Assembly (NCBI GenBank): GCA_022792335.1 | Contig: JAAWAV010000021.1 | Coordinates: forward strand, 1-64,000 | DNA: 64,000 nt | Source of the DNA: Lachnospiraceae bacterium | GTDB lineage: Bacteria > Bacillota > Clostridia > Lachnospirales > Lachnospiraceae | Direction: 5' to 3' | Shown here: piece by piece, positions 20,030-29,886 of the stretch | Numbering within the stretch: position 1 is the stretch's first letter | Layout of the letters: each line of letters opens with the position of its first letter | Notes under the pieces: generated by a model | What the model was told of the DNA's origin: nothing | The model's database searches: none | Seen by the model: only the letters and a program-made list of their open reading frames with translations | Made by a program: the position numbers and the translations under genes

Positions 20030-21208
20030 CTAAATCGTAACCTCCTCTTTCGAAATATAATTCTCAGAGCGGGACACTGTGGCAGGCGGAGCCATATCAA
20101 GGTTTCTGCCTGAGAGTTCCAGAATGTCTTCCGGCCGGATCCAGGGACGGCCCTGAAGAGCGCTTGTTTCCTCGTGGGTCAGATAACCCTTATAGGCTGT
20201 GAGGCTTCTTCGCAGGAACCCGTCCCTTGCACACGCTTCGGCCACCCCCAGATTTAAGATATTTCGGAAGTGAGGCAGCACAGAAGCCGCATAAGCTACA
20301 GAAGTAGAATTGGCAATGGCGCCCGGAATGTTGCTCACACAGTAGTGGACCACTCCCTCCTCAATATAACAGGGATCCTCGTGGGTCGTCTCATGGAAGG
20401 TCTCGATAACTCCCTCATCGTTGCTGATGTCCACGATCACAGAACCTTTTCCCATCGTCCTCACCATCTCCCGGTCAATGAGATGATCTGTACGTCCCTT
20501 CGGCCATTTCACACAGTTTAACACCATATCTGTTTCCGGTAAGAGAGCCGCAATATTTTCCCTGGTAGAGATCATCGTATTGACCTGTTCCTGATACTGG
20601 CGGCTCAAAGAACGAAGCGTTCCGATATTGATATCCATGACCGTCACCCAGGCTCCAAGAGCATGGAGCACCGACAGAGCAGCCTGTCCTACAACCCCGC
20701 CTCCCAGTATCAGTACCTTCATCCCCGGAGCTCCGCCCAGGCCATTGACAAACTTGCCCTTTCCCCCGTTAATGGAAAGCATCGCATAAAGCCCCATCAA
20801 AGCTCCCTGTTTTCCGGCCGCCTCGCAGTTGGGAGACCCGTAGCGATGAGAATCCTCCGCCGTAAAGGCAATCACCTTCTTATCCAGAAGAGCCTGTACC
20901 TCCTCCGGGTGAGCCGCCGGATGAATGCAGGTAAACACAATCTGCCCCTCTCTCAGCAGCCCGAACTCGCAGGATTCAAACTCCTTGACCTTGACAAGAA
21001 AATCACACTTGGCATACAGCTCTTCTGCTGTCGCCACGAGCTTGGCCCCGGCCTGTTCATACTCCTGGTCCTCAAAACCGGCCTTCTCCCCGGCGCCTTT
21101 CTGTACCAGCACTTCATGGCCATCGGCCGCGATGGACGCTGCCTCCGAGGGCGTCACGATCACCCGGTACTCTCCGTTTTTAATGTCTTTTAATACGCCA
21201 AAAACCAT
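20030..21208 (-). CDS. Alanine dehydrogenase-like oxidoreductase
   Basis: MVFGVLKDIKNGEYRVIVTPSEA; VLILGGGVVGQAAL Rossmann motif. Confidence 0.85.
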   Translation of the reverse strand: MVFGVLKDIKNGEYRVIVTPSEAASIAADGHEVLVQKGAGEKAGFEDQEYEQAGAKLVATAEELYAKCDFLVKVKEFESCEFGLLREGQIVFTCIHPAAHPEEVQALLDKKVIAFTAEDSHRYGSPNCEAAGKQGALMGLYAMLSINGGKGKFVNGLGGAPGMKVLILGGGVVGQAALSVLHALGAWVTVMDINIGTLRSLSRQYQEQVNTMISTRENIAALLPETDMVLNCVKWPKGRTDHLIDREMVRTMGKGSVIVDISNDEGVIETFHETTHEDPCYIEEGVVHYCVSNIPGAIANSTSVAYAASVLPHFRNILNLGVAEACARDGFLRRSLTAYKGYLTHEETSALQGRPWIRPEDILELSGRNLDMAPPATVSRSENYISKEEVTI

Positions 21209-21313
21209 TTTCCCGTTCCTCCATAATAATATCGCTTCTATACTAACACAGGCTACTGGGGAGGTCAAGAAAGGGGATGGAAGTTTCCGCGGCCTTTTTC
21301 AATGCCAGGGCAG

Positions 21314-21363
21314 AAAAAAAGCGGCCTTTTCTCCCAAAACCTCTAAGAGAAAGACCGCTTTTT
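21314..21363. terminator. Bidirectional intrinsic terminator
   Basis: AAAAAAAGCGGCCTTTTCTC / GAGAAAGACCGCTTTTT. Confidence 0.85.
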
Positions 21364-21395
21364 CCTGAGTATGATTGAATACCCTGCATCGCTTT

Positions 21396-22739
21396 TTAGC
21401 CGATTCCGTTATATATGAAACCGAGAATCAGAACAATGACTGTAAGAGGCACATAGATGTATTTTGCCAGAAAACCGAAAACCGGGGGAAGCGGTTTTTT
21501 CCGGCCCTCTTCCAGTTCCTCTCGGATATTCTTGTAGCCAAGAATATAATAGATAGAAACTGCGCCAAGTACAGCGCCGATGGGTACGATAATGATGGTG
21601 ATAAAATCCATCCAGTGTCCCACCACGTCCCCATGCTCTAAAAACAGTCCCACACCAAGAGCTATACCGCCGCACAGAAGCACGGAAAGCCGTCTGCCCA
21701 GGCCAAATCTGGTCTGCCAGCTTTCGATCACCGCTTCAAACATATTCATAAGAGAAGTGATTCCCGCAAAAGCCACTGACAGGAAAAAAATCGCCGCAAA
21801 CAGCTGCCCCATGGGCATCTGCCGAAACACATTGGGCAGGGTGACAAACATAAGAGAGGGTCCTCTGTCCGGCGCAATACTGAAGGCAAAAACAGCCGGC
21901 ATAATAGCCAGAGCTGCCAAAAGGGCCGCCACTGTATCAAAAACTGCTGTCTGCACAGACGCCTGAGGAATATTTTCTTTCTTGTTCAGGTAAGATCCAT
22001 AGACAATCATTCCTGAGCCGGTAATGGACAGAGAAAAGAACGCCTGTCCCATAGCCATGACCCAGGTATCCGCCCGCAACAGATATTCCCATTTAGGAAT
22101 GAACAAAAATTCATAGCCATGGGAGGCTCCCGGAAGAAACGCTACCCGGACTGCCAGAATGATAAACAGTAAGAAAAATACCGGCATCAAAATCTTATTG
22201 GCCTTCTCAATGCCAGAGGCCGCATTGCACAAAAGGATCACCACCGCAATTCCTACCACCAGCACATGCCAGGGCACACTTCCCAGATGTCCTGTGGCTT
22301 CTGCAAAGTAAGCGGCAGAATCAGCCGTTAAAATAACCCCTGTCAAAGAACCGGCAAAAGAACGGACGACCCAGCCGATGATGATGGAATATCCAATGGC
22401 AATTCCCAGAGAGCCTAACAGCGGAATCCAGCCCAGAAGCTGTCCGAATTTCCCTTTTTTGATCCGCTCAAAGCAATATTTATAAGAGCCCAGCGTTCCC
22501 GTTCCGGCCCGCCTTCCCAGGGCAAACTCCGCCGAAAGCCCCACATACCCAAACAGAGCGATAAACAAAAAGTAGGGAATCAGGAAGGCCGCCCCGCCAT
22601 ATTGTCCCAGACGGTACGGGAACATCCAGATATTCCCCAGCCCCACTGCTGATCCTACGCAGGCCAGAACAAAGCCCAAAGAACTTGAAAACCCTCCGTT
22701 GACATGTCTCTTTTCATTCATAAGATAAACCCCTTTCAA
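21396..22739 (-). CDS. Sodium-dependent (NSS family) transporter
   Basis: SSLGFVLACVGSAVGLGNIWMFPYRLGQYGG. Confidence 0.95.
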   Translation of the reverse strand: MKGVYLMNEKRHVNGGFSSSLGFVLACVGSAVGLGNIWMFPYRLGQYGGAAFLIPYFLFIALFGYVGLSAEFALGRRAGTGTLGSYKYCFERIKKGKFGQLLGWIPLLGSLGIAIGYSIIIGWVVRSFAGSLTGVILTADSAAYFAEATGHLGSVPWHVLVVGIAVVILLCNAASGIEKANKILMPVFFLLFIILAVRVAFLPGASHGYEFLFIPKWEYLLRADTWVMAMGQAFFSLSITGSGMIVYGSYLNKKENIPQASVQTAVFDTVAALLAALAIMPAVFAFSIAPDRGPSLMFVTLPNVFRQMPMGQLFAAIFFLSVAFAGITSLMNMFEAVIESWQTRFGLGRRLSVLLCGGIALGVGLFLEHGDVVGHWMDFITIIIVPIGAVLGAVSIYYILGYKNIREELEEGRKKPLPPVFGFLAKYIYVPLTVIVLILGFIYNGIG

Positions 22740-22755
22740 TCATTCTCCCTTGTAT

Positions 22756-23388
22756 TTATAAAATCCTGGGCAGGTCCCAGCAAAAATGGGCGGCCAGAAG
22801 CCGGATAATCAGAATCAGAACAAAACCAGTTACCATGGCCGGCTCCCTTCCTATCCATTCCCAGAGAAAGGATGTCGCCGCCGCCCCGGCCAAAGAAGCA
22901 CAGGCATAAACCCGTTTGACAAAGATCGAAGGCGTCTCCCCGGCCATCATATCTCGCAAAACGCCGCCACCCACTCCAGTAAGCGCTCCCACAAAGATCA
23001 TCAGAAACCATCCGTACCCTGCTCCGGCCATGGTTCCTTCTACTGTAAAAGCCGCCAGTCCCAGCGTATCCATCCAAAACAGAAGCTTCTCATAATAAAC
23101 GGCCGGTAAGCGAGGCCTCTTCCGTTTCTTTCGTACCAGGTACAACGTCCAGAAAACCACATTGGCAGTGAGGACCGCCGCCAGGGCATAGACTGGATTT
23201 CGAAAAGTGACTGGCGGAATCTGGCCGATAATCAGATCCCGGATTACTCCTCCGCCCACTGCCGTCGTGAGGGCCAGAATATTGACTCCGAACACATCCA
23301 TTCGCTTTTTAATGGCCAACATTGCCCCTGAAAAAGCAAACGCAACCGTCCCCATCAGATCCATGACAAACATAAGTGTATCATTCAC
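22756..23388 (-). CDS. Trimeric intracellular cation channel (UPF0126) family protein
   Basis: Duplicated GAxTGVGGGVLRDM / TTAVGGGVIRDL motifs. Confidence 0.9.
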   Translation of the reverse strand: MNDTLMFVMDLMGTVAFAFSGAMLAIKKRMDVFGVNILALTTAVGGGVIRDLIIGQIPPVTFRNPVYALAAVLTANVVFWTLYLVRKKRKRPRLPAVYYEKLLFWMDTLGLAAFTVEGTMAGAGYGWFLMIFVGALTGVGGGVLRDMMAGETPSIFVKRVYACASLAGAAATSFLWEWIGREPAMVTGFVLILIIRLLAAHFCWDLPRIL

Positions 23389-23392
23389 TGCT

Positions 23393-24298
23393 TCATTTCC
23401 CCTTTTTATCCCCTCTTAGAACCTGCTCCATATCCTCCGGCAGAGGCGCCGTAAACTCCATCCTCTCCCCTGTCACCGGATGGCAGAACGCGAGCCGGTA
23501 GGAATGAAGCGCCTGCCGTCCGATCGATTCCATATCCGGATTGTAAAGATAATCCCCAATCAAGGGATATCCCAGGTACTTCATATGGATTCGGATCTGA
23601 TGCGTTCGCCCCGTCTCCAGCTTAAGCGCTACCAGACTGTGACCATTTCCTTCTGAGAGAACGCGGTAATGGGTCACTGCATATTCGCCGTCATCAAAAT
23701 CCACCCGCCGCTCAATGACTGACCCCGGTTTTCTCCCCAGGGGCGCCGAAATCGTTCCCAGGAGCGGTTCCACGCGCCCCCGTACAATGGCCCGGTACTC
23801 CCGCTCTATTTCCTTTCGTACCGTCATGCCGGCTAATACGCAGGAGCTAAGCAGATGTTTCGCCACCACTGTAAGGCCCGATGTATCTCTGTCCAGCCGA
23901 TTGGTACACCGAAAAACGAAAGGCTTCCCCTGCTCCTTGAAATACCAGGCCAGGGCGTTGGCCAGAGAATTGTCATAATTCTTCATGGACGGGTGGGTGG
24001 GCATCCCGGCCGCCTTGTTGACTACCAGAAGATCCTCATCCTCATAAATAATATTCAGAGGAAGATTCACCGGAAGGATCTGCTCAGAACTCTCTGTTTC
24101 ACAGAGATGAATCACAAGCACATCCCCGGTCTGAAGCCGTTCATTCAGATATCGGGGCCGGTCGTTCACCATTGCTCCGCCTAGCCTCTGCTTCAGATGA
24201 GCAAGACAGCCTCTTGAATATCCCCGTCGCCTTAAAAACTGTTCGATCCGAAGCCCTGTCTCCTCTTCCACCACTCTATAGCTGATCCTTCGTTCCAT
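23393..24298 (-). CDS. RluA family pseudouridine synthase
   Basis: RLDRDTSGLTVVAK, GRTHQIRIHMKYLGYPLIGD; start assigned at MERRISYRV. Confidence 0.92.
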   Translation of the reverse strand: MERRISYRVVEEETGLRIEQFLRRRGYSRGCLAHLKQRLGGAMVNDRPRYLNERLQTGDVLVIHLCETESSEQILPVNLPLNIIYEDEDLLVVNKAAGMPTHPSMKNYDNSLANALAWYFKEQGKPFVFRCTNRLDRDTSGLTVVAKHLLSSCVLAGMTVRKEIEREYRAIVRGRVEPLLGTISAPLGRKPGSVIERRVDFDDGEYAVTHYRVLSEGNGHSLVALKLETGRTHQIRIHMKYLGYPLIGDYLYNPDMESIGRQALHSYRLAFCHPVTGERMEFTAPLPEDMEQVLRGDKKGK

Positions 24299-27200
24299 GG
24301 ACGCCTCCCGGCAAAGCCTGTCCGCCCCTCGTTCTGTTTGATCCTGGTTTCTTCCTGGCCTCTTTCTCCGGTCCTGGTTTTCGGGCAGTCTCTTTTCCAG
24401 CCCCCGGTCTCTGGACATTCTCTTTTCCTGTCCCTGCTCCCGGTTTCCGGCCGGTCTCTTTTTCTGCTCCTGGTTTCTTCCTGGTCTCTTTCCTTGTTCC
24501 CAGGCTCTGGTCAATCTCTTTTTCCTTCCCCGATTGACTGGCGCCTTCTCCCCAGCCCAGCTCCTGTTTGCCCAGCCGTACCTCTTCCATATAGTCCGCC
24601 AGTTCTTCCGGAAGCTGATCAAAGAGGTAGTTTTTGCTGCCTCTGGGCCTTTCCGCACAGATCTCCCGAATCTCGATATCAGCCGCCTCAATTTCTTTCT
24701 TCAGCCCCTGGGCCGACATCCGCCCGGCTCCCTGGCCTAAAATAATCACCTGCTCCAGGGCATCAGAGGTGGCGACTGTCACCCGATATTTCCTGCCGAT
24801 CTCATGAACCGTCTTTTCGATATACTGATCTGCCGTCTCTGCCTCCTTTGTAAATACCACATGAATGTTGTGATACTGAAAAACCTCCCCCAGATTCCCT
24901 TCCACCTTGTAAGCGTCAAAAACCAGAATCACCGTGCATCCTTTGTACCCCTGATAGTTGGACAGAACATCCATCAGTCTGTCCCTGGCAGCTCCTATAT
25001 TTCGTTCTGCCAGATCCTTCAATTCTTCCCAGGCGAAAATAATGTTGTAACCGTCCACCAGAAGATACTCTTTCCCCTCTGGAGCGCCTCTCCGGCTTTC
25101 CAGGCGACTTCTCTGGTCCATTCCGGAAGGACTACCGGCCTGCCCTCTGTGACCCATAGAGGCGCTTTCCATATGAGCTGAACGGTTTTTATAAACCGTT
25201 CCCCCAAACCCACTCTGCCTCCGATCCTCCTGCTTTCCATAGGTGCGGGCAAAAATCTCCTCCAACTCTTTATCTCTGGCCTCCATGGATCGGAAATCTC
25301 CCGGCGTAGCTGACCTGTCAGCTCCTCCTGCCCGTGCTCCTTTTCCTCCTGGCATATTTGGGCTGTTCGAGCGCTCTGCTCCGACCCCATTTTGTCCGGT
25401 GGTTTCTTCCCCCAAAGCCCCCTCTTTCTGTTTCAGAACCGGATCCAGATGCATATAATCCGGCACCTCATTCCAGGGAACCACGAAGCCAGCCCCATGA
25501 GCACAAAATACAGAACCTGTCGGATTTGCCACATCTGCCTCCGGATCATACCTGGAAGCAGAAAGAACTTCTTCTGTATTGTGGCAAGGTTCATATCCCT
25601 TTAGCGAACAGAACAGACGCCCTCTGCCCTTCGTATAAGAAAGAACTTCCGATTGATACCCCCGCATGGTGGCTACAGGCGCTGTCCCTGTAAGCACCGT
25701 TTTCTCTCCTGTCTGTTCCGGCGGCGAAAAACTCCCGTGCATTCTCTGCAAGTCGCTTAAAGCCCGCCCCACTGATTCTACCGGCACTTCCAACCGATAC
25801 TCATAGACCGGTTCCAAAAGTACGGACTCTGCATTCATAAGCCCCTGGCGCACAGCCCGATACGTGGCCTGCCTGAAGTCGCCCCCCTCCGTGTGCTTCA
25901 CATGGGCTTTCCCTGCCGCCAAAGTAAGTTTCACATCCGTAAGCTCCGCCCCGAGAAGGACGCCTCTGTGCCGCTTTTCTGCCAGGTGGGTAAGAATCAG
26001 CCGCTGCCAATTTCGCTCTAACAAATCCTCGCTGCAAATGCTTCCAAACTGGAGACCACTCCCGCGCTCTCCCGGCTCCAGAATCAGATGCACCTCTGCA
26101 TAATGGCGCAGCGGTTCAAAATGTCCGACTCCTTCCACCTGATTCCGGATGGTTTCTTTATAGACAATGCTTCCTGTCCCAAATTCTACGTCCATACGGA
26201 ACCGCTCCCGGATCAGACCCTTTAGAATCTCTGTCTGGACCTCCCCCATGATCTGGGCATGGATCTCATTTAACTCCTCCTCCCAGGTCATATGAAGAAG
26301 CGGTTCCTCTTCCTCCAATTCCTTAAGTTTTAAAAATGCCTGGTGGACATCCACTTCCTCTGAAAGCAGAATCCGGTAACTTAATACCGGCTCCAAAAGT
26401 GGAACTGTCGCGTCCTTAGAAATCCCGATTCCAAGGCCGCTGGATGTCTGCTCCAGCCCTGTGACTGCGCAGACCGATCCCGCCACTGCTTCCTGTACCA
26501 TCCGGAAAGACGCTCCTGAATAAATCCGGATCTGATCTGCTTTCTCTTCGCCCACCAGACCTTTCACCTTCAGACTTCCACCGGTGATCTTCATGTGGGT
26601 GAGTCGCGCCCCCTGGGCGTCTCTGGAAATCTTAAAAACTCTTGCGCCAAATTCCTCCGGATATCTGGGCGGAACGCCATAGGACTCGATCCCTGACAGA
26701 AGTTCCTCCACCCCCTGCATTTTCAAAGCAGATCCAAAATAACAGGGGAACACCTTCCGATTCCGAATCAACCCAATCATATCTTCCCGCTCCAGAGTAC
26801 CTTTTTCCAGATACTGTTCCAGAGATGTCTCATCGCACATCGCAAGGCTCTCCAGAAATTCTGAATCTTCCAGGTCTTTCCCAAAGTCCAGGCATCGTTC
26901 TGAAAGTCTCTCCGAAATCTCTGAAAATAATTGCTCTCTGTCGCAGCCTGTCAGATCCATCTTATTGATAAAAAGGAACACCGGAACTTCATACCGTTTT
27001 AAAAGCTTCCACAAGGTTTCCGTATGGCCCTGCACCCCGTCGGCCCCATTGATCACCAGCACCGCATAATCCAGCACCTGCAGCGTTCGCTCCATCTCCG
27101 CCGAAAAGTCCACATGTCCCGGAGTATCCAGAAGTGTCACCGGCCTCCCGCCAAGGATCACCTCCGCCTGCTTGGAAAAAATTGTAATACCTCTGGATTT

Positions 27201-27386
27201 TTCCATCGCATGAGTATCCAGAAATGCGTCCCCGTGATCCACTCTCCCCGGCTTTCGAATACTCCCGCCAAGATATAGAATGCTTTCCGCCAGAGTTGTC
27301 TTACCCGCGTCCACATGGGCCAAAAGCCCCACACAGACTGGGCGGCCCGGCTCCCCTCCCCATTTATTTTCAGACGTATCTTCCAT
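24276..27386 (-). CDS. TetM/EF-G-like translation GTPase fused to a Rae1/YacP-like NYN domain with a basic repetitive C-terminal tail
   Basis: LLAHVDAGKTTLAES, DTPGHVDFSAEM, NKMD; then EYLLVDGYNIIFAWEEL...VIVFDAYK-type NYN; then KETRKKPGAEKETGRKPG tail. Confidence 0.9.
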   Translation of the reverse strand: MEDTSENKWGGEPGRPVCVGLLAHVDAGKTTLAESILYLGGSIRKPGRVDHGDAFLDTHAMEKSRGITIFSKQAEVILGGRPVTLLDTPGHVDFSAEMERTLQVLDYAVLVINGADGVQGHTETLWKLLKRYEVPVFLFINKMDLTGCDREQLFSEISERLSERCLDFGKDLEDSEFLESLAMCDETSLEQYLEKGTLEREDMIGLIRNRKVFPCYFGSALKMQGVEELLSGIESYGVPPRYPEEFGARVFKISRDAQGARLTHMKITGGSLKVKGLVGEEKADQIRIYSGASFRMVQEAVAGSVCAVTGLEQTSSGLGIGISKDATVPLLEPVLSYRILLSEEVDVHQAFLKLKELEEEEPLLHMTWEEELNEIHAQIMGEVQTEILKGLIRERFRMDVEFGTGSIVYKETIRNQVEGVGHFEPLRHYAEVHLILEPGERGSGLQFGSICSEDLLERNWQRLILTHLAEKRHRGVLLGAELTDVKLTLAAGKAHVKHTEGGDFRQATYRAVRQGLMNAESVLLEPVYEYRLEVPVESVGRALSDLQRMHGSFSPPEQTGEKTVLTGTAPVATMRGYQSEVLSYTKGRGRLFCSLKGYEPCHNTEEVLSASRYDPEADVANPTGSVFCAHGAGFVVPWNEVPDYMHLDPVLKQKEGALGEETTGQNGVGAERSNSPNMPGGKGARAGGADRSATPGDFRSMEARDKELEEIFARTYGKQEDRRQSGFGGTVYKNRSAHMESASMGHRGQAGSPSGMDQRSRLESRRGAPEGKEYLLVDGYNIIFAWEELKDLAERNIGAARDRLMDVLSNYQGYKGCTVILVFDAYKVEGNLGEVFQYHNIHVVFTKEAETADQYIEKTVHEIGRKYRVTVATSDALEQVIILGQGAGRMSAQGLKKEIEAADIEIREICAERPRGSKNYLFDQLPEELADYMEEVRLGKQELGWGEGASQSGKEKEIDQSLGTRKETRKKPGAEKETGRKPGAGTGKENVQRPGAGKETARKPGPEKEARKKPGSNRTRGGQALPGGVHGTKDQL
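24300..24520 (-). repeat. Degenerate repeats encoding (K)E-x-x-RKPGxxK-like tail units
   Basis: Repeated TCCTGGTTTCTTCCTGGTCTCTTT-like units. Confidence 0.6.
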
Positions 27387-27513
27387 CGAAAATATCCCTT
27401 TCCGTTCTACGACAATCAATTCTTATCATATCACAGAAACCAGGATAAGTCGACATATTCTTGATTCCGTAAACAGCCTTCGGCTCCTTCTCCAAACTTC
27501 TTTCCATACAGGA

Positions 27514-27790
27514 TACCGTCGCTTGACAAGGACATACACGCCCTGAACCACGATATTTGCTTGATTTTCTGCGTTATCCTTAGTCGATGTACGTCCGGTA
27601 CACCTCCATCGTCTGCCTTGAAAATCAAGCAAATGTCAGTGGTCAGGGTTGAAAAGTCGAAAAGGGATGAAATTCAGCCCCTGCAAGACACTTGACCGAC
27701 GCGTACTGGACGTACGCGGAGTGAAAGTAACGCTGCAGGAGCTGAATTTCCCCCTTTTTCGACCGTGCGTGCTCTTGTCAAGCGACGGTA
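27514..27790. repeat. 277-bp non-coding element with perfect 17-bp terminal inverted repeats and two internal hairpin arms
   Basis: TACCGTCGCTTGACAAG (27514-27530) / CTTGTCAAGCGACGGTA (27774-27790); internal ATTTGCTTGATTTTC/GAAAATCAAGCAAAT and GAAATTCAGC..GCTGAATTTC. Confidence 0.9.
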
Positions 27791-27865
27791 ATACAAAATC
27801 CCATATTTGAAATCTACTTTCATCGTTTCTTTTCGTCTAAGTCCTCCCTTTTCCCGGTGTTTTTC

Positions 27866-27894
27866 TTGACATGGCAATTTGTACATACTAAAAT
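27866..27894 (+). promoter_or_regulatory. Sigma-A promoter
   Basis: TTGACA-N17-TAAAAT. Confidence 0.7.
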
Positions 27895-28110
27895 GGAGGA
27901 TATCAAAATGATTGATAGCGCGTTCGCTTATATCGTTTGAGTATTTTTTGCAATGAACAATGTGAATGAAAACGACTTTCGAAAATCGGATCAGGGTTAA
28001 AAAGCGCAGAAAGCTCGTTTCATGACAGAATCCTTTCTCGTGTGATTTACTCGCCTGGTACGTTTTTTATTCGGATTTCATAATCTTTTACCCAAGGGAG
28101 AATCCTCATA

Positions 28111-28932
28111 ATGAAAAACAAAGCGACTATTCTTTTTGCTGCTCTTTCTCTGGTTCTGACGGTGATCTTGCTCCTGCAAAACCTGGGTGTCCTCGGTCTG
28201 TTATCGAAAGGCGGTACTGGCGGTTCCTCCACCCAAAGGCTGGAAGGGAACGGATATGACTCTGCCGAAGAAGCGCTGGAGGCTTATATCGAGGCAATAA
28301 GAAACGGGGACGTCCCGGCCATGCTTTCTACCTTTGCCATAGAGACTTATATAGACAGCTATGATACAAAAGCCAGCCTCCTTCGCACAGGGGCCTGGCT
28401 TCCCCCCATTAATTCCGAAGGCACTTATGAGATTATCGGCAGTGATTATGAGCGACAGCTTCGTCTCTTTGCAAGGCAGGCTTCTATCGTGAGAAAAGTC
28501 TATGAGCAGCTTATCACCTATTCGGCTTTTTTTGTAGAAGATTCCAACTCCTATAATGGCCTGGAACCGATTACCTTTCATACGGAAGAGGATGTCGAAC
28601 GCTTCCTCAATGCCTACCGGAAAAGCTCTTTTGGTAAAGCTTTGACCGAAATAAAACTGGAAGAATTTATAAAACCGGAACAGTTAAGTGAGCCTTACGG
28701 TTCTGAAGCCCACCTAAAGAATATGAAGCAGCTTGGAAACATCTGCGGGTGTGACGAATACAAGAGCGTCGCCGCCCGCATCACCTTAAATGGAGAATCC
28801 TGGCTCCTAACTATGGACTGTGGAAGTTACCATGGACGCTGGTACAACATCAGTCTGCCCGGCACTCTGGCCACTTTACTTGGGGCCAACGTTCAACAGT
28901 ACGGGCTGATTCCCTATTTCCAGATTCAGTAA
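28111..28932 (+). CDS. Membrane-anchored protein of unknown function
   Basis: N-terminal TM; coherent ORF, RBS GGGAGAA. Confidence 0.7.
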   Translation: MKNKATILFAALSLVLTVILLLQNLGVLGLLSKGGTGGSSTQRLEGNGYDSAEEALEAYIEAIRNGDVPAMLSTFAIETYIDSYDTKASLLRTGAWLPPINSEGTYEIIGSDYERQLRLFARQASIVRKVYEQLITYSAFFVEDSNSYNGLEPITFHTEEDVERFLNAYRKSSFGKALTEIKLEEFIKPEQLSEPYGSEAHLKNMKQLGNICGCDEYKSVAARITLNGESWLLTMDCGSYHGRWYNISLPGTLATLLGANVQQYGLIPYFQIQ

Positions 28933-29001
28933 GGAATTTTTCCTGAAATCACGCAGATTGGAGTATTGGGGTACATCGGTAAAGGCCATGGGCTTTGCCG
29001 T

Positions 29002-29054
29002 AACTACAGGAGGGCTGTTTTCCTTAAATGTTGGAAAACAGCCCTCCTGTAGTT
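29002..29054. terminator. Perfect 22-bp stem bidirectional terminator-like hairpin
   Basis: AACTACAGGAGGGCTGTTTTCC TTAAATGTT GGAAAACAGCCCTCCTGTAGTT. Confidence 0.9.
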
Positions 29055-29063
29055 TTCAATCTC

Positions 29064-29612
29064 TTATGGATGCTGAATCGCCTCCCGCACGTTTGCTGAA
29101 ACTTCCTCGCTCACCAATACTTTGAGAAGCTCCAAGCCTTCGTCGATGGCAAAGCCAAGCCCCCGCCCTGTAATCACATTGCCATCCCGAACCACGCCTT
29201 CTTTAGAGTGCTCCGCCCCCAGAAGTTTATCCTCCCAGCCAGGATAGCAGGTGGCCCGCTTTCCTTCCAGGCAATGGTATTTTCCAAGAACACTGGGCGC
29301 CGCGCAGATGGCCGCCAACACTTTTCCTTCTGAATAGAACTTCTGGAGCATCTCTCCCAGTTCCTCATGTTCTGCCAGGTGTGCCGTCCCAGGCATGCCT
29401 CCTGGCAGAAAGATTGCATCGCATTCCTCGCAGGCTTCCTTTGACCACATGTGATCTGCCCGGATCACCATCTTGTGAGAGCCAGTCACCCACAGTTCCT
29501 CTCCCATAGATGCCAGAACCACTTCAACACCGCCTCGTCTCAAAATGTCCACAACTGCCAGACATTCCACTTCTTCCAGCCCCTCGGCCAGACAAGCGTA
29601 CACCTTACTCAT
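29064..29612 (-). CDS. DJ-1/PfpI family protein
   Basis: DAIFLPGGMPGTAHL, LAAICAAPSVLG. Confidence 0.93.
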   Translation of the reverse strand: MSKVYACLAEGLEEVECLAVVDILRRGGVEVVLASMGEELWVTGSHKMVIRADHMWSKEACEECDAIFLPGGMPGTAHLAEHEELGEMLQKFYSEGKVLAAICAAPSVLGKYHCLEGKRATCYPGWEDKLLGAEHSKEGVVRDGNVITGRGLGFAIDEGLELLKVLVSEEVSANVREAIQHP

Positions 29613-29886
29613 CAAACAACCTCCTCCTGTCAAATCTCATTCCCTCTGTAACGATAGCTTCATTATATCATTTCCTTTTGTCTTTCACAATGCAGGACAG
29701 ATTTTTTATCCAGGCAATTTCTGAGGCAATGTCTTGCTTCCAGCCGGAAAATAGAAAGGAATGAGGGGAAGGTAATACTGATTTTTCGCCTCTTTTCCTG
29801 TATTCAAAAGAATGGGAATATGATATAGTAATAAACAAACTATCTGAAAAGAAATGACCAGATTTTTTGCTGAAAGGAGCCCTCTG

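Noticed and set aside
27426-27886. Small ORFs 27426..27632, 27431..27628 and 27674..27886 within the TIR element
   Set aside because: They translate the inverted repeats (e.g. YYRRLTRAR); three overlapping frames with no coding bias; treated as non-coding repeat
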